From: Bactericera cockerelli
Lineage: Eukaryota > Arthropoda > Insecta > Hemiptera > Triozidae
DNA length: 64,000 nucleotides
Reading direction: 5' to 3'
NCBI GenBank assembly: GCA_024516035.1
Contig: CM044960.1
Coordinates: forward strand, 14,882,380 to 14,946,379
This document shows positions 44,901 to 53,560 of the stretch, piece by piece. Numbering within the stretch: position 1 is the first letter of the stretch; every line of letters starts with the position of its first letter. Both the position numbers and the translations under genes were made by a program. The notes below the pieces were generated by a model. That model was not told the DNA's origin, searched no databases, and saw only the letters and a program-made list of their open reading frames with translations.

Positions 44901-47900
44901 TCTCGCCTACCTTGACCTTCACACACCTGAGCGAATTGTCTTAGATTTCATCGACAAATCGGAAAATCAATATTGAAAGTTACATTATTATAATACCTAC
45001 CTGAATGGTAAATACTTAACTAGTAAGAAATAATTAATTGAACTGAGGGAACCATCACAAATTCATTATTATTGTACATAGTACCTACATAGAAATACGT
45101 CTTTAAAAAAAAAATATATATTTAAAAATAGGGCCTTGCCCCTATTATTACCAGTCAACATTTTTACACAGGAAAGTCTCGATGTAACTTAAATGTTTAA
45201 ATCCAACTTTAATTTTAATACCTCATAAAAATACTCTTTAGTAGAAGGTAACCACTAGGCGAGATTAATGCTCGAATAATTTTTTACCACCTAACCATCA
45301 GAGTCTTGGATCACATCCACGGACCCACACGCTAAGTTGTTTACATTTTATGATCTCTAACCACTTCCACAACCAAAACTTTGATTTGCAAATCTTTTCA
45401 GAAGGAAACTTGTCTATGAAATTAATACCAAATATACAGGTAGTATGTATAGCCAAAAAAATACTTTATCTCAGAAACCTCCTAAGATTTTTTTGCTCAC
45501 TTATGTGAATGAATAACTTAAAGTAATTAACATCAAGTTCACAAAAAATTGGATTCTTGACTAAATTAGTTTTAAACTGTCTAATAAGAAATATGGGTGC
45601 GTTGCCCGAAAATGATTCTGTTATTGCCTAGTAATTATAATTATGTATGTAGATGTGCTTCCGCACAATAAATCAGCTACAGATGTAGATTGAGAATAAT
45701 ATTGACAGCAAAATTATAGAGGAGGGACATTGAAATAAAACTTGAAATGGAGAAAAAATGATACCCATTGACATACATAGATTGTATCTAGGAAGTCCAC
45801 AGCGGTGAGGAAGAACCTTCGTGGCATTTGCAACATGATAATTCTATCCCGGTAGTGAAGTGGTCAAACCGCTCACGTGAGCTTAAGCTTACCACGTGGT
45901 GGTTTCTCTGGAATAGAATCTTGGTGGAAGAAAATTGATTTTTCTTTTGATATTCTATTCATACAATGAAATGAAATACATTGGTATATGTAGTAGGGCT
46001 TTCGGCTCCGAAAGCTCTTTGTTACTCCGACAATCTTTTGTAACATAATTATGTACCTACCCTGAAATACAACACAGGTGCACAATTGCAAAGAGCAAAA
46101 AAGTATCAGTAAGGGTGGATATGTCACAATACCTACTTTTGCCACTTATGGATATTTTTCAATAGTTTGTTTTGAAACTTTTGATGAAAAGTACTTAATA
46201 ATTTCGAAATAACAAAGCCACTTTATTTTGCAAAAATGGTGGAGAAGGTAGAATTTTTTAAACAATAATAATTATATCATTAATAAGGAGTTAGTAAGAT
46301 AATGTCATTAACTATGACACAGTGGGCTAGACATCACACTTTATTTAACTATAACAGCAAATTGACGAAATATTATAATGTAATATATTTTACAAACATT
46401 ACCTGATTTTTTCATTTTATCTATTTCGTTGATTGTTATGTTTTGTAAATAAAAAAAGTAATTAATTGAAGAAAAAGACTTGTGTTGCATTAAAGAGTGA
46501 TGATGTCACACACACTGACCCGGGTTCAATCCCCGGCCGATTATATTTTTTTTATCTGTACTTAGATGTTACGGGGTGCACTCATACCTCATCTTAATAT
46601 ATAAATGTCAAAGTCACTGACTGACTGACCACTGACTGATCATCGCTCTACAGCCCAAACCGTAAGTCCTAGGAAGCTGAAATTTGGTAGGTAGCTTTGT
46701 CTTATAGTCTAGATGTGCAATAAGACGGGATTTTTCAAAATTCCCACTACAACACCTGCCATTGGCGAAAAAGGATTTTTTGCTTTCACGGCCATGCCTC
46801 GGCCCGCTAGTGATTTATAAGAAGAACGATTGAAATTGATAGTCTGATAAGTAAAGTGACGCTGGTACCTACACTATCTACAGCTTGTGACACTGACGGT
46901 TTAAAGATGACTAAAAACCACTTTTTTACCTTGTTATTGGAGCCCAGTCTCTTCCGTCTCTTGTTGTAGTTGATCAGGAACTTGAGGCGATTACACTCGT
47001 CAAAGGAGCACTTGTCAGTGACGGAGTACATTAGGATGAAGGCCTCTGCCCAGCGGATATTGGTCTCCAGCGTGGCGTTGTTTGATTCCTGGAATGTAAT
47101 TTGGAATTGGGACCATCAAATTCTTGGTCAAAAAGTACATGTGTTCAGATTGATTCCTGGAATGTCAAATTGCATGGGACCATCAAATTCTGGGTCAAAA
47201 AGTTCAGAGGGTACGCGTCATGATGATGTGCTGTACAGCTGTACACCTCTCTCTTTCATTCAATTTATCAGCATCATAGGGTGGCGTCATCGTGAACGAT
47301 GGTAGCCAGACAGTGGAGGAATGACTCAGCACTTCTACCAATGACTTTACAAGGGGGCTAATAATTGACCAGGGCCCCCAGAACCAAGCCAATGCTGGTC
47401 TACTCCCTGTTTATAGTCCCCCAGCCAGACAGGAATTGGGACCATCAAATTCTGGGTCAAAAAGTACATGTGTTCAGAGGGTGCGCGTCATAATGATGTG
47501 CTGTACACGTCTCTCTTTCATTCAATTTATGCGTTAGGAAATAGAAATAAATTACTACACTCGTGTATACTTCAAGAAAAGACTTCTTCCCTTCTTCTAC
47601 CATAAATTTAGCTAAAAGTTATCATATTGTTAATCACACAATCGTGATATCACAATTTCTCATATTCGCTTTACTAAATGTTTGCTTAACTTGGGACTTG
47701 AACCACCGACCTGATCGAACAAGCCATAAATCTATCTGAAATAAAAACCACCACCTGCAGATCAGAAAACGTACCACCTTATCTAAAAAAGGTGATATGT
47801 TTTAAGCATTAAACTCTCCTGATGGTTACCTTGCACTAAAGAGTATTATTATTATATTTATTATGAAAGATAGGTGATGACTGGATTTTGCGTTTTTACT

Positions 47901-50900
47901 GCCCTAAATACTGACAGAGCTTCTGCATTTTTTGAAAACTTATTTATTTATTTTATTTATAGTAATGTACCTATTAAACAAATATTTTGTTCAATTTACA
48001 ATAGAGCTTGCTTGCCTAACTAGCCTAGCTAATACATCGAGATGAATTTTCAAACCTAATATTTTGTATTTTTGTGTATAGTACTTATATCTTAATTTTA
48101 GAGTAAAAAAAAACTTATAAAAGTAGAACCTTTTGAAAACTTGTAGATAACTATTAACTAGGTATACAAGACCTTGGCTTACATAGGGCTGTCCGGCAGT
48201 GTCCAGGATTTCAAAGTAGATCATCTCGTTGTCCATCACAGTGTGGAACATGTATGTCTTCTCCAGAGTGGGGTCATACTCCCCGATGAACCGCTTAGTT
48301 ATGAACCTGACTACAAGCGCTGCAATGAAAAGAAGAGAAATTATTAGCTATTATTGATATTTTACTACAATCGATGTACTTCTCGAACTTTGAGAAAAGT
48401 GTAAGTAAAAAATATTTACACTTTCATATACTCAAGTACTAGGTATATCCTGAGATGTCTCTTGAGTGTTAAGAGTTACTTATCTGAGTACCTACTACCT
48501 ACCAAACTTTCCTAATGCATTCACTCGTATAACACTTACAATAGGTATAAAAAAATATGTTAATTTAATAAAAGAAACAACAAGTTATTAAGTAGAGCAG
48601 TCGATTTTGCCTTTCTGAAAAATACAAAAAATCTATTCTGAGATTATTTTTGTAGCTTATAAGGTGACATCTTATATGTAGAGGACTTTGCAAATCTGCT
48701 AAGTTTTCTATAAAGGTCAAACTAATTTTCTTGAAAGGAACGACCTGAATTTTATTGCCTATTCAGATTTTCGATAAATTGTTCACCTAATATAACTATT
48801 CACATCACATTTTTTTACTTTGTTTTTTCCTGGATTGAATGGAAAACAAAAAGAGAACCCCGACCCTGAATTTTGACATTGTCCTAAGAACAATAGCTCC
48901 CCCTCTAGGGGTAATGGAGCTAAAAAAAATTATACGACTGAGAATATTCATATTTATTACCTCATTAGAGCAACCACGGAAATATTGCCAAAAGTAAAAT
49001 ATCATGAATGATGTAATATAATAATACATAGTTGGAAGTCTACTGATTTTCTGTTTTTATGGTTCACACATGATAATGAAGTCCACGAGGTGCTATAATT
49101 TATGGGGACATTAGCATCTCACTTATTTCGAGATTTGGTAATTGGTCGTTAAAAACTACAATGATGGTAGCAGATGCAACGGGCACAGCATGTGCACAAT
49201 ATCAAGATAAATATCTTGATAAATGTAGAAAATTTTCATACCTTCCTACTGATTTGGAAAACTTCATTATTTTAGTCTCAACTACTTTTCCTTGTTTTCA
49301 CAAGATCGAAAACCTTGGGTAAATCCCGTCCGTTAATTTGTAAAACAGAAATAAAATAAAAACCTTTTTTTAAAGATTTAAATAAATATAAAAAATGACA
49401 AAAAACAAATTAAATTTAAAATGAAATAACATACCAATGAGGTAAGTAGGTAATCTAGAAAGGTAGGTACTACAATTTTTTCTGATTGAAAATGATCTTT
49501 TTGCGTATGCAAAGTAGAAGTTTGGAATAGTAATAAGACATTTATTCATAGGTATTCTCTGTGATCAATATCTCGTGAGTGACCTAAAGGTATCCACTAT
49601 CATCGCTACACATTAGAAAATGATATATGAAACCTATTCAGATTCATTCATTTGCATTGTGGGATTAAACATTCAAAGTGCGTGATGCACAAGTCATCTT
49701 GTCTTTGAAGTGGTTGACTACTTGTGAGAAGTATTTCCTGAAGAATCTCAAGGGTTCAGAGTAGCAATGAAATCTCTTACGAGTGCCATACCGAGAGTTC
49801 TCTGGATGAGTTTAATATCATGTAGAAGCAAATTAATATCGAGGTTGGTGATGGATCCATGCATTCCTACACTAAGTTCATCCTTCCACCCATCAGGTCT
49901 CCAAGTACGAGTAAGATGTGATTTAATGACACGAATAATAAAGAGGAAGACCATCTTAGCTCTGATAACGTCATTAAAACGAAGAGTAAACATCAGTTAA
50001 AACTAAATGGTTCACCTATGAGTGGACATCAGCAGTTGGAATACATCAGGTCCATATAATTGTAAGGGCATGTTAGTGGCCCAAAATGTGATCTATGTAG
50101 CTTGCCTAGTGCCCATCCCGCCTCCCCTCTCATGGGTGAGAAGTGAGACAGTAAGCGGATTTTTAAAATGAAAAGTCTGAACAAGACCGAACGGTCAGCT
50201 CTGGTCAACCAAAATTTAAAGAATAAAAAAAGTGATTTTTGGGACTCTGGTTTATTTACGGTGTTTATTTAAAGATATCAGTGTTTGTTTACATTTTGCT
50301 GATTTTGCATTAGAAATTATCCACTTCTTCTTCTTCTTACCGAACCAAAAGCCATGACCGCTCGAACGGGCCGGATCCAGATTTTTCGGTCCAGTCAAAT
50401 AAAAAAAGTGAATTTCAGTGACCAGGTCAGCTCTGGTTCGCTTCGTTCAAAAAAAAAACCGCTTGATAATTCCCATTTAGGTGCTTGTTCATTTCAATTA
50501 ATTTTCTCTTTTAACTGTTTCACCTTGATAAGTGGAATGAACGGGACACAAACTTGTTTCAGTGGAATACCTGAATAAGTGGAGAAAAGTACAGGTCCCC
50601 AGCAATTCCACTTATCCGAGTACCACTATAGACGTGGACTAATAACCAGAGTTTCAAGTACAAGTGACGATGGTATAAAATAGAACACTTTACTATTCTT
50701 CAGTCATATTATTTATAAAATAAAAACTAGATATTGTTTGTTTTGATCCCTTACTGAAATTTGTACACTTTGTGAATCGAACCACCAAATCAAGGTTAAG
50801 AGTCCACTCAATGCTATCAATCTACTGTGAACTAAGTTCGTTTGTAATGCATCTTGCATTCTTATTTACGTAAGTAGAAGCACCTCCCATAACCAAATAA

Positions 50901-51680
50901 GAAACTATTAGGTCTGAATTATGAAACAGGATTTGATAAATCTTATAGAAAACAGGATTAATCCTGTTTTGCCCTTAACACGCCCGCCATTTTAACCAAT
51001 CACAGCGTATTGGCTTGGATTAACAAATCCTTGATATTTAATTCTGTTTCATAAGTGGCCCTTAGCAATAACGTCTACGGATTAAAAGGTTGACGAGAAA
51101 TACCGATCGCATCACTAAACGGCGAAAAGCAAAAAAGGATTGCAGCGTCATTCCAAAGAGCATTCCCACTATCGAAACCCCCAAATATTTCCTTCGAACC
51201 ATGGATCCAGTGAATGCGTTATTTGAATAAATTTTGATGATTGGAAGAAAGATTTTGGGATTCTGAGAGTGAGAATGCTTTCTGGATTTGGTTTTTTGGG
51301 TTTTAACGTCGCTTTTAACTGCATGGTCATATCACGACGGGGGTGTTACCCTCCGTTTGCAGGAAACTCACAAACCTGCTACTCACATTAACCTAACCCA
51401 GCCTGAATTGGGCCGGAATGACAGCATCACCATGTCTTCACTTCGCTGGACATTGCTTAACTTCTACGAGAACCGGTGCATTCAACGCGCCATCGACGCT
51501 GCGCTGCGCTGGATGGATTTTGTTTATAATTCCCCAAATTTCCTCAATATAAAATTTATATTTATAAAACTTACCAGATTTGCCCACGCCTGATTGTCCC
51601 AGCACCATAACCCTCAGAGGCTTGTGACGGGAGCACAGACCAAACAAAGACTTGGGGGAGGTCACTGTAGCTGTCATCAT
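26957..51680 (-). CDS. Ras-like small GTPase (RERG/RASL type), 6 exons
   Basis: Minus-strand exons 51680-51575, 48319-48183, 47088-46930, 44184-44032, 42580-42430 and 27192-26957 have GT-AG borders and matching phases and encode 313 residues. Motifs: P loop GQSGVGKS (28-35), switch [11 protein letters not shown] (49-58), DTAGQ (75-79, Gln present), GNKTD (146-150), and EISIRE where Ras proteins have [17 protein letters not shown] resembles RERG, a membrane-free growth-inhibitory Ras relative. There is no C-terminal CAAX box, so prenylation is unlikely; the tail is long, basic and Ser-rich. ATG 51680 is preceded directly by an in-frame stop. A possible 5' UTR acceptor is at about 51703. The last exon, 15.2 kb away, joins in frame, but its assignment rests on splice and frame logic only. 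The stop codon lies in a minisatellite. Confidence 0.85.
27231..27428 (-). mobile_element. tRNA-derived SINE, family C, in GTPase intron 5
   Basis: Minus-strand head with B box GGGTTCGAAACCCAGCCGGG, then ACATGACAAGTTATTCTCCC, ATTTGGGATTTTTACCAC and TATAAATAAGG. It lies 40-240 nt upstream of the last exon, in sense orientation. Confidence 0.85.
27432..27629 (-). repeat. Retrozyme-like 145-bp repeat, 1.4 copies
   Basis: A 145-bp unit (AGTATAAACAGAAAAGTGAG and TGTACTAGATGTACATGAAT blocks) is present once completely and once partly (27577-27629). It carries a hammerhead ribozyme on the minus strand and is related to the tandem repeat at 57386-57640. Confidence 0.85.
27478..27536 (-). ncRNA. Type I hammerhead ribozyme (intronic, sense to the GTPase gene)
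   Basis: On the minus strand: AGAAC then TACCTG (5' strand of stem I), CTGATGA core, stem II GAGC/GCTC with loop AAATAA, GAAA core, a minimal palindromic stem III ACAGCTGT, then A as the cleavage-site nucleotide, followed by CAGGTA and GTTCT closing stem I. All invariant core positions are present; predicted cleavage is between 27490 and 27489. Tiny stem III hammerheads of retroelements typically act as dimers. It is inside GTPase intron 5, about 290 nt before the 3' splice site. Confidence 0.88.
27803..28070 (+). mobile_element. Full-length 5S rRNA-derived SINE, family F
   Basis: The first 100 bp read like 5S rRNA: GCCAGCGTTGATGGCATG, TTGAATACACCGGTTC, ACACCGAAGTTAAGCGACAT, CGAGGTTAAGACTTGATGG. 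The body (CCCCACTCAGGCTGGGTGAG, GTTTGTGAGTTTCCTGCGAA, GGAGGGTAAAACCCCCGTC) leads to GACGTTAAACCCC and a 26-base A tail. 5S-type internal control region motifs are recognisable. It lies antisense in GTPase intron 5. Confidence 0.85.
28071..29535. other. Intron 5 / upstream region of the nested genes
   Basis: Holds a diverged 5S-derived SINE at about 29040-29200 (+) (GATCGCTGAAGTTAAGCAAC). Otherwise no gene was recognised. The last few hundred bases may contain enhancers of the nested genes, which cannot be seen by eye. Confidence 0.4.
29536..29543 (+). promoter_or_regulatory. TATA box for the nested secreted-protein locus
   Basis: TATAAATA is followed about 30 bp later by an initiator-like TTCATTC, and then by a clear splice donor at 29618. 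Confidence 0.6.
29568..29617 (+). other. Probable non-coding leader exon of the nested genes
   Basis: Starts at the expected distance from the TATA box and ends CATAG before GTAAGT. It has no ATG. It could splice to the acceptor at 30655 (gene 1) or 31623 (gene 2). Confidence 0.5.
30679..31356 (+). CDS. Secreted Asn-Pro-Phe/Tyr-rich protein, gene 1
   Basis: One coding exon of 225 aa. A signal peptide ([17 protein letters not shown]) is followed by a charged Tyr-Lys-Glu region containing the tandem octapeptide EKKEAYTE, a Val-Thr-Ala-rich linker, and a C-terminal Asn-Pro-rich domain ([36 protein letters not shown]). No cysteine-based or chitin-binding R&R motif is visible, so it is an extracellular low-complexity protein, plausibly of cuticle, silk or a gut lining; function is not assignable. 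The 5' boundary is a 3' splice site (CTTGCAG) at 30655, 23 nt before the ATG, so a non-coding leader exon exists upstream. It lies antisense within the last intron of the Ras-like gene and is paralogous to the next gene. Confidence 0.85.
   Translation: MAFKLIILASMIAFVACLPTDPYTKDPYTNEEPNIVDNNYGEKKEAYTEKKEAYTEKKSYSAKSEYKPEYKKPEVKAYRADTSYSATEKYAEKTATVDKTVQSQAVTTTAVVSQPPAILPVPFIINPFDPFNPLSSFYNPYAPLFNPYGYIHQYTQLHDVSPLNPANPLSPLNPDSPYYNGAFAAYFYGSTTSQFPFNPHSVFPTHPEVPFPPAVPVTPPVRHYY
31386..31391 (+). terminator. Poly(A) signal of nested gene 1
   Basis: AATAAA 30 nt after the stop codon, preceding nested gene 2 by about 230 bp. Confidence 0.65.
31656..32078 (+). CDS. Secreted Asn-Pro-Phe/Tyr-rich protein, gene 2
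   Basis: One coding exon of 140 aa. Signal peptide [16 protein letters not shown] with predicted cleavage before APEN. Then a Ser/Thr/Gln-rich acidic segment, a [17 protein letters not shown] linker resembling gene 1, and a [17 protein letters not shown] block with repeated NPYAY and [13 protein letters not shown] at the C terminus. The order signal peptide, Lys/Thr linker, NPF/NPY domain is shared with gene 1, so the two arose by tandem duplication. A strong acceptor (CTCTCGTTTCACAG) ends 32 nt before the ATG, although no obvious promoter or leader exon lies in the 300 bp between the genes. Extracellular structural role is inference; no family name is claimed. Confidence 0.85.
   Translation: MFKLLVLACLLAVAMAAPENVVASKTEHQSTVQNTNDPANPFDDTVVQKKSVQETVQKTDGTAATVAVDKTTVFNPFTGIYNPYFNPYAYSAFYNPYAYNHFYSNPRAFFGPNVPSVAPYTGYSPYSPYNTPYTPYNKGY
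32103..32108 (+). terminator. Poly(A) signal of nested gene 2
   Basis: AATAAA 25 nt after the stop codon. Confidence 0.65.
32109..32708. other. Spacer between nested genes and the TIR element
   Basis: AT-rich, with a short direct repeat (TTTTTGGCGCCTATTATTTA) near 32425-32465. Nothing else was recognised. Confidence 0.4.
33480..33900. repeat. Tandem repeat in the LINE 3' UTR
   Basis: AT-rich units of about 43 bp (AAATAAAATCTAATTGAACG followed by TAAAAATATAAATAT) repeated about ten times with drift. Open frames across it are incidental. Confidence 0.85.
33913..35471 (-). CDS. LINE ORF2, C-terminal half (reverse transcriptase palm/thumb)
   Basis: About 519 residues continue from the break at the hAT-like insertion: [11 protein letters not shown] (RT motif A with its Asp), [10 protein letters not shown] (motif B), YADDLILFA (motif C, catalytic YADD), then [13 protein letters not shown] and a C-terminal zinc-knuckle-like [20 protein letters not shown]. 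No stop or frameshift is seen, so this half is intact. The stop is at 33913-33915. The product copies the element RNA at the nicked target site. Confidence 0.92.
35472..37826. mobile_element. hAT-like non-autonomous giant palindrome
   Basis: Ends TAGGGTGGGCC and GGCCCACCCTA with an 8-bp duplication fit the hAT superfamily. The inverted arms are about 735 bp each (35472-36206 against 37090-37826) and almost identical; the loop of about 880 bp holds a family E SINE. Further terminal-looking motifs lie inside the arms: CAGGGTGATCC (35779/37520) and CAGGGTGGCC (35955/37345), both symmetric about the same centre. No transposase was recognised; the open frame at 36248-36433 (-) is unidentified. Confidence 0.85.
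36893..37020 (-). mobile_element. tRNA-derived SINE, family E, in the palindrome loop
   Basis: Minus-strand head with GGTTCAAGTCCTGGATTCAG, TTTAGTAACTAGATTTTGAG and GTGATATCGTGAAAGAG. Confidence 0.75.
37835..39805 (-). CDS. LINE ORF2, N-terminal half (APE endonuclease and RT fingers)
   Basis: Minus strand, open from just after a TGA near 39805 to the hAT-like insertion. A GTG at 39611 is the first common start-like codon, but the frame is open above it ([13 protein letters not shown]) without an ATG, so the start is undefined. Endonuclease motifs: [29 protein letters not shown] and TSDHLPV. RT begins at [28 protein letters not shown] and [10 protein letters not shown]. Continuous with the half at 33913-35471 once the insertion and one 8-bp repeat are ignored. 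Ends in IISI at the break. Confidence 0.9.
39645..40551 (-). CDS. LINE ORF1 (coiled-coil RNA-binding protein), likely frameshifted near its end
   Basis: The clean frame 40551-39877 gives 224 residues: an N-terminal heptad-rich coiled coil ([20 protein letters not shown]), then [12 protein letters not shown] and [13 protein letters not shown] as in L1-like ORF1 proteins of arthropod LINEs, and a basic C terminus. It ends at a TAA shortly after RALSHSPR. The neighbouring frame continues from about 39915 to a TAA near 39645 with an ordered sequence ending [16 protein letters not shown], which suggests a one-base indel around 39895-39920 truncated ORF1 in this copy. ORF1 products bind element RNA as nucleic-acid chaperones. 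Confidence 0.75.
40552..41844 (-). other. 5' leader of the LINE, no coding region seen
   Basis: Contains A-rich microsatellite tracts (40920-41010). The segment 40605-40700 (ATTGAAATCGGAGCAAAAAA then CTTACAAAAACGAAC) has relatives at 54205-54280 and 58840-58930, so a short interspersed repeat may be nested here. Confidence 0.5.
42343..42400 (+). mobile_element. Microsatellite-linked repeat fragment
   Basis: GTGCTTTATTTAGACTGTCG then CGAGACAGGGAGTCCCATTA. Preceded by a TATAG remnant that also serves as the TIR-element target. Confidence 0.65.
42661..42925 (+). mobile_element. tRNA-derived SINE, family D, in GTPase intron 4 region
   Basis: Head GGCAGAGTGAGTTAGCGCGC, B box GGGTTCGATTCCC, body TTTTTTCTGCTCTGTACTTG, CATACCTCGTGAGGAAAAAT, GAAGCAGCGACCAGTGGCAG; a (TTA)n tract follows at 42942-42969. 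It lies upstream (minus-strand sense) of exon 5, within intron 4. Confidence 0.85.
43464..43510. repeat. Perfect 21-bp-arm hairpin next to a SINE tail
   Basis: The arms 43464-43484 and 43490-43510 are perfect complements (TTAAACATCTTGG...GGG against CCC...) with loop TAAAA. The arm sequence includes GGAGGGTAAAACCCTCC, the tail motif of the family F SINE that begins just beyond. Confidence 0.9.
43505..43660 (-). mobile_element. 5S-derived SINE, family F
   Basis: Minus-strand 5S-like head (GATAGCACGTTGAGAACACC, AAGGTAAGCAACGTCCATCG, AGGTTAGAATTTGGATG) with a shortened body. Confidence 0.75.
44260..46489. other. GTPase intron 3, largely unassigned
   Basis: AT-rich. No exon or terminal repeat was recognised. 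The minus open frame 45873-46145 has no recognisable domain. Confidence 0.4.
46490..46815 (+). mobile_element. SINE D fragment followed by a dispersed repeat
   Basis: 46495-46595 is a family D fragment (GACCCGGGTTCAATCCCCGG, GGTGCACTCATACCTC). 46600-46815 has GACTGACTGACCACTGACTG, CAGCCCAAACCGTAAG, GAAGCTGAAATTTGGTAGG and a GGCCCGCTAGTG end, a repeat type common in arthropod genomes. Class not assigned. Confidence 0.5.
47089..47530. repeat. Local duplications including the GTPase exon-3 splice acceptor
   Basis: The acceptor sequence (minus: ACATTCCAG then GAATCAA) at 47088-47100 recurs at 47151-47165. A larger block (GACCATCAAATTCTGGGTCA to CTCTCTTTCATTCAATTTAT) occurs at about 47110-47270 and again at 47436-47530. 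Confidence 0.85.
47625..47725 (-). mobile_element. tRNA-derived SINE, family E fragment
   Basis: Minus-strand head GGTTCAAGTCCCAAGTTAAG with TTTAGTAAAGCGAATATGAG. Confidence 0.65.
48320..51287. other. GTPase intron 1, mostly unassigned
   Basis: Includes a palindromic MITE-like segment at 50918-51058 (ATTATGAAACAGGATTTGAT mirrored by TATTTAATTCTGTTTCATAA). Two similar stretches at 50180-50260 and 50340-50450 share GGTCAGCTCTGGTC. An open frame at 49748-49993 (-; [20 protein letters not shown]) looks protein-like but was not recognised. Confidence 0.4.
51288..51505 (-). mobile_element. 5S-derived SINE, family F, in GTPase intron 1
   Basis: Minus strand: GCGTCGATGGCGCGTTGAAT, GCACCGGTTCTCGTAG, AAGTTAAGCAATGTCCAGCG, then the shared body and a GTTAAAACCC end. 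One of the most complete copies; it starts 70 bp inside the intron from the exon 1 donor. Confidence 0.85.
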
Positions 51681-51699
51681 TCATATGTGGAGGTGGACA

Positions 51700-53424
51700 T
51701 AACTGCAGGAATACCATCCACTGGGACCATAGCGTTCCCCTGACTACTTTGTCTCTACTGGTGTTGCGACACTTAGCAAAAGTACAATAGGATTTGTCCT
51801 TATATCTGTGAAATCTGTTTTAATGTGTTTTAAGGATTCACTGCCGCGCTCGCCAGATCTCCTCCAGAAGATTATAACTATTTGCTAACAAGTGTTGTTC
51901 GTTTTAGTCGGAATGTTCATTCTGAAATCAGAAATGGAGGAAAAGATTGTTAATGTGGAATGCATTAGAATATGTATAACGAGTTTTTTTTTCACTTAGC
52001 AGATCTTTGTTTAGCTCTTTGAGATATGGAAACAATATTGATTGCAACACGTGGTTTGTTCGTAAGACGCACGCAGGTTGCACCTACATGCTCGGGTCCA
52101 TAAGACGTATGCGGCTTACAGTTTTGTTGGCATTCACTTGAACTGGACGCATGTCTTATGTGCCATTGCTAAGTTCTAATAATATGTCCGGAGAGACTGG
52201 ATAGAGGGGCTTGTAATAAGGAACACTGTACATTTTTTTCCACGGAGATATGAATCTGTAAGGAAGTTCTTGATTGAATAAATTTTCTATCCATATCCAT
52301 AGGTAGGATTCATATCATCATATGAGTAAACACATGAGCTTTTTTTGCTTAACAATCCCAACATGCTATATTTGTTAATGAGAACATGATATTATTTTTT
52401 TACCTCCCTTCATTTACATGCGAACAGGCTTGTGGCCGAGCGAGACATCGAATTATGATTAAAAACTTGTTAATTTGCGAACACGTGATTTTCAATGGAA
52501 ATTCCTTTCAAGAAATTAAACATAATTACCTATCTTGATTTCATAGTTTCACAACTTAAAAAGATTTAATTGCCATATTATACTATGTTACAATAAGGAA
52601 AAAAAGAAATTCTTATTTTTAGTGTATAATGAGTTTTACTAACTATCCATTCATGCCGCAGATCATCAAAAAGTTAAAGTTTTACGAGCGAAATTCATCA
52701 CCACATGAATTTTCTTTAATATTTTAGAAGCGCACAAAACGTGTAGATTCTAAACTGAAAACTTCATACTTATTTTACGACGCGACGTAAAGTTGAAAGT
52801 CTCACAGTTGCTAGTCACCGCAGTTCACTGAATAAAATCCTCTGAAACAAGTGAGACGCTGAAAAGTGAAAATTAATTAAGTGTAAAAAGGCATCAAGTA
52901 CTCCAGGAACAATATGGTCGGTCTGGTCCGCCCGAACACTGGGATGTAAACCCGGTGGATGAGGTTCACACACTAAGATTTATTATTTAAGTACCTAAGA
53001 TTATCACTATCAGATTCAAAAATAAAAAAATCTGGTGTGACACCACACGACTTTCCTTATCACCGCCACTGGTGACAGTTAGCTAACAATAAATGTCAAA
53101 CGGTAACAGTTAGCAAAAAATAATTGTCAAATTCGCAATCAGCACCTCAAAATCATTGGATTTGATGTGTCTTACCCCCATCTACGATAAATAATAAAAA
53201 AGTTGGTTTATTCGGGACCCTCGAAAATACTGGTAAATTGGACCCGGATTCCAATAAGTTCAAAATTTCAAAAAAATGATCTGAGTAAACCCCTGTTATT
53301 TTTTCATTGTGAAAAATGTTGTTTTCTAACTTTTTTGTATCTTTAACCAATTCAAAGAAGCGACCCTTGCGGCCGATTTTTGCGGCCCTGCGGCCGCAGA
53401 AATGGAGGACGTTAAATCAAATTG
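51700..53424. other. 5' flank of the GTPase gene
   Basis: TTCCTGCAG on the minus strand ending at 51704 is a candidate 3' splice site for a 5' UTR exon. No promoter is pinpointed and no other gene was recognised. Confidence 0.4.
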
Positions 53425-53560
53425 AATCGTTGGCGTTAGGAAGGGCATCCAGCCGTATAAAAATGTGCAAAAAACCAACCAACCTCAACCATGAGGTTGA
53501 ACAACGTCGAACCTGCTTAAGCGGGATAAGACAGAGTAAAAGAAGAAAGTCAATCATCAC
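53425..53560 (+). mobile_element. LINE 3'-end fragment (RTE-like)
   Basis: GTTAGGAAGGGCATCCAGCC, CCAACCTCAACCATGAGGTT and a GGGATAAGACAGAGTAAAAG end with a (AAG)-like tail. The 149-aa open frame over it is incidental. Confidence 0.55.
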
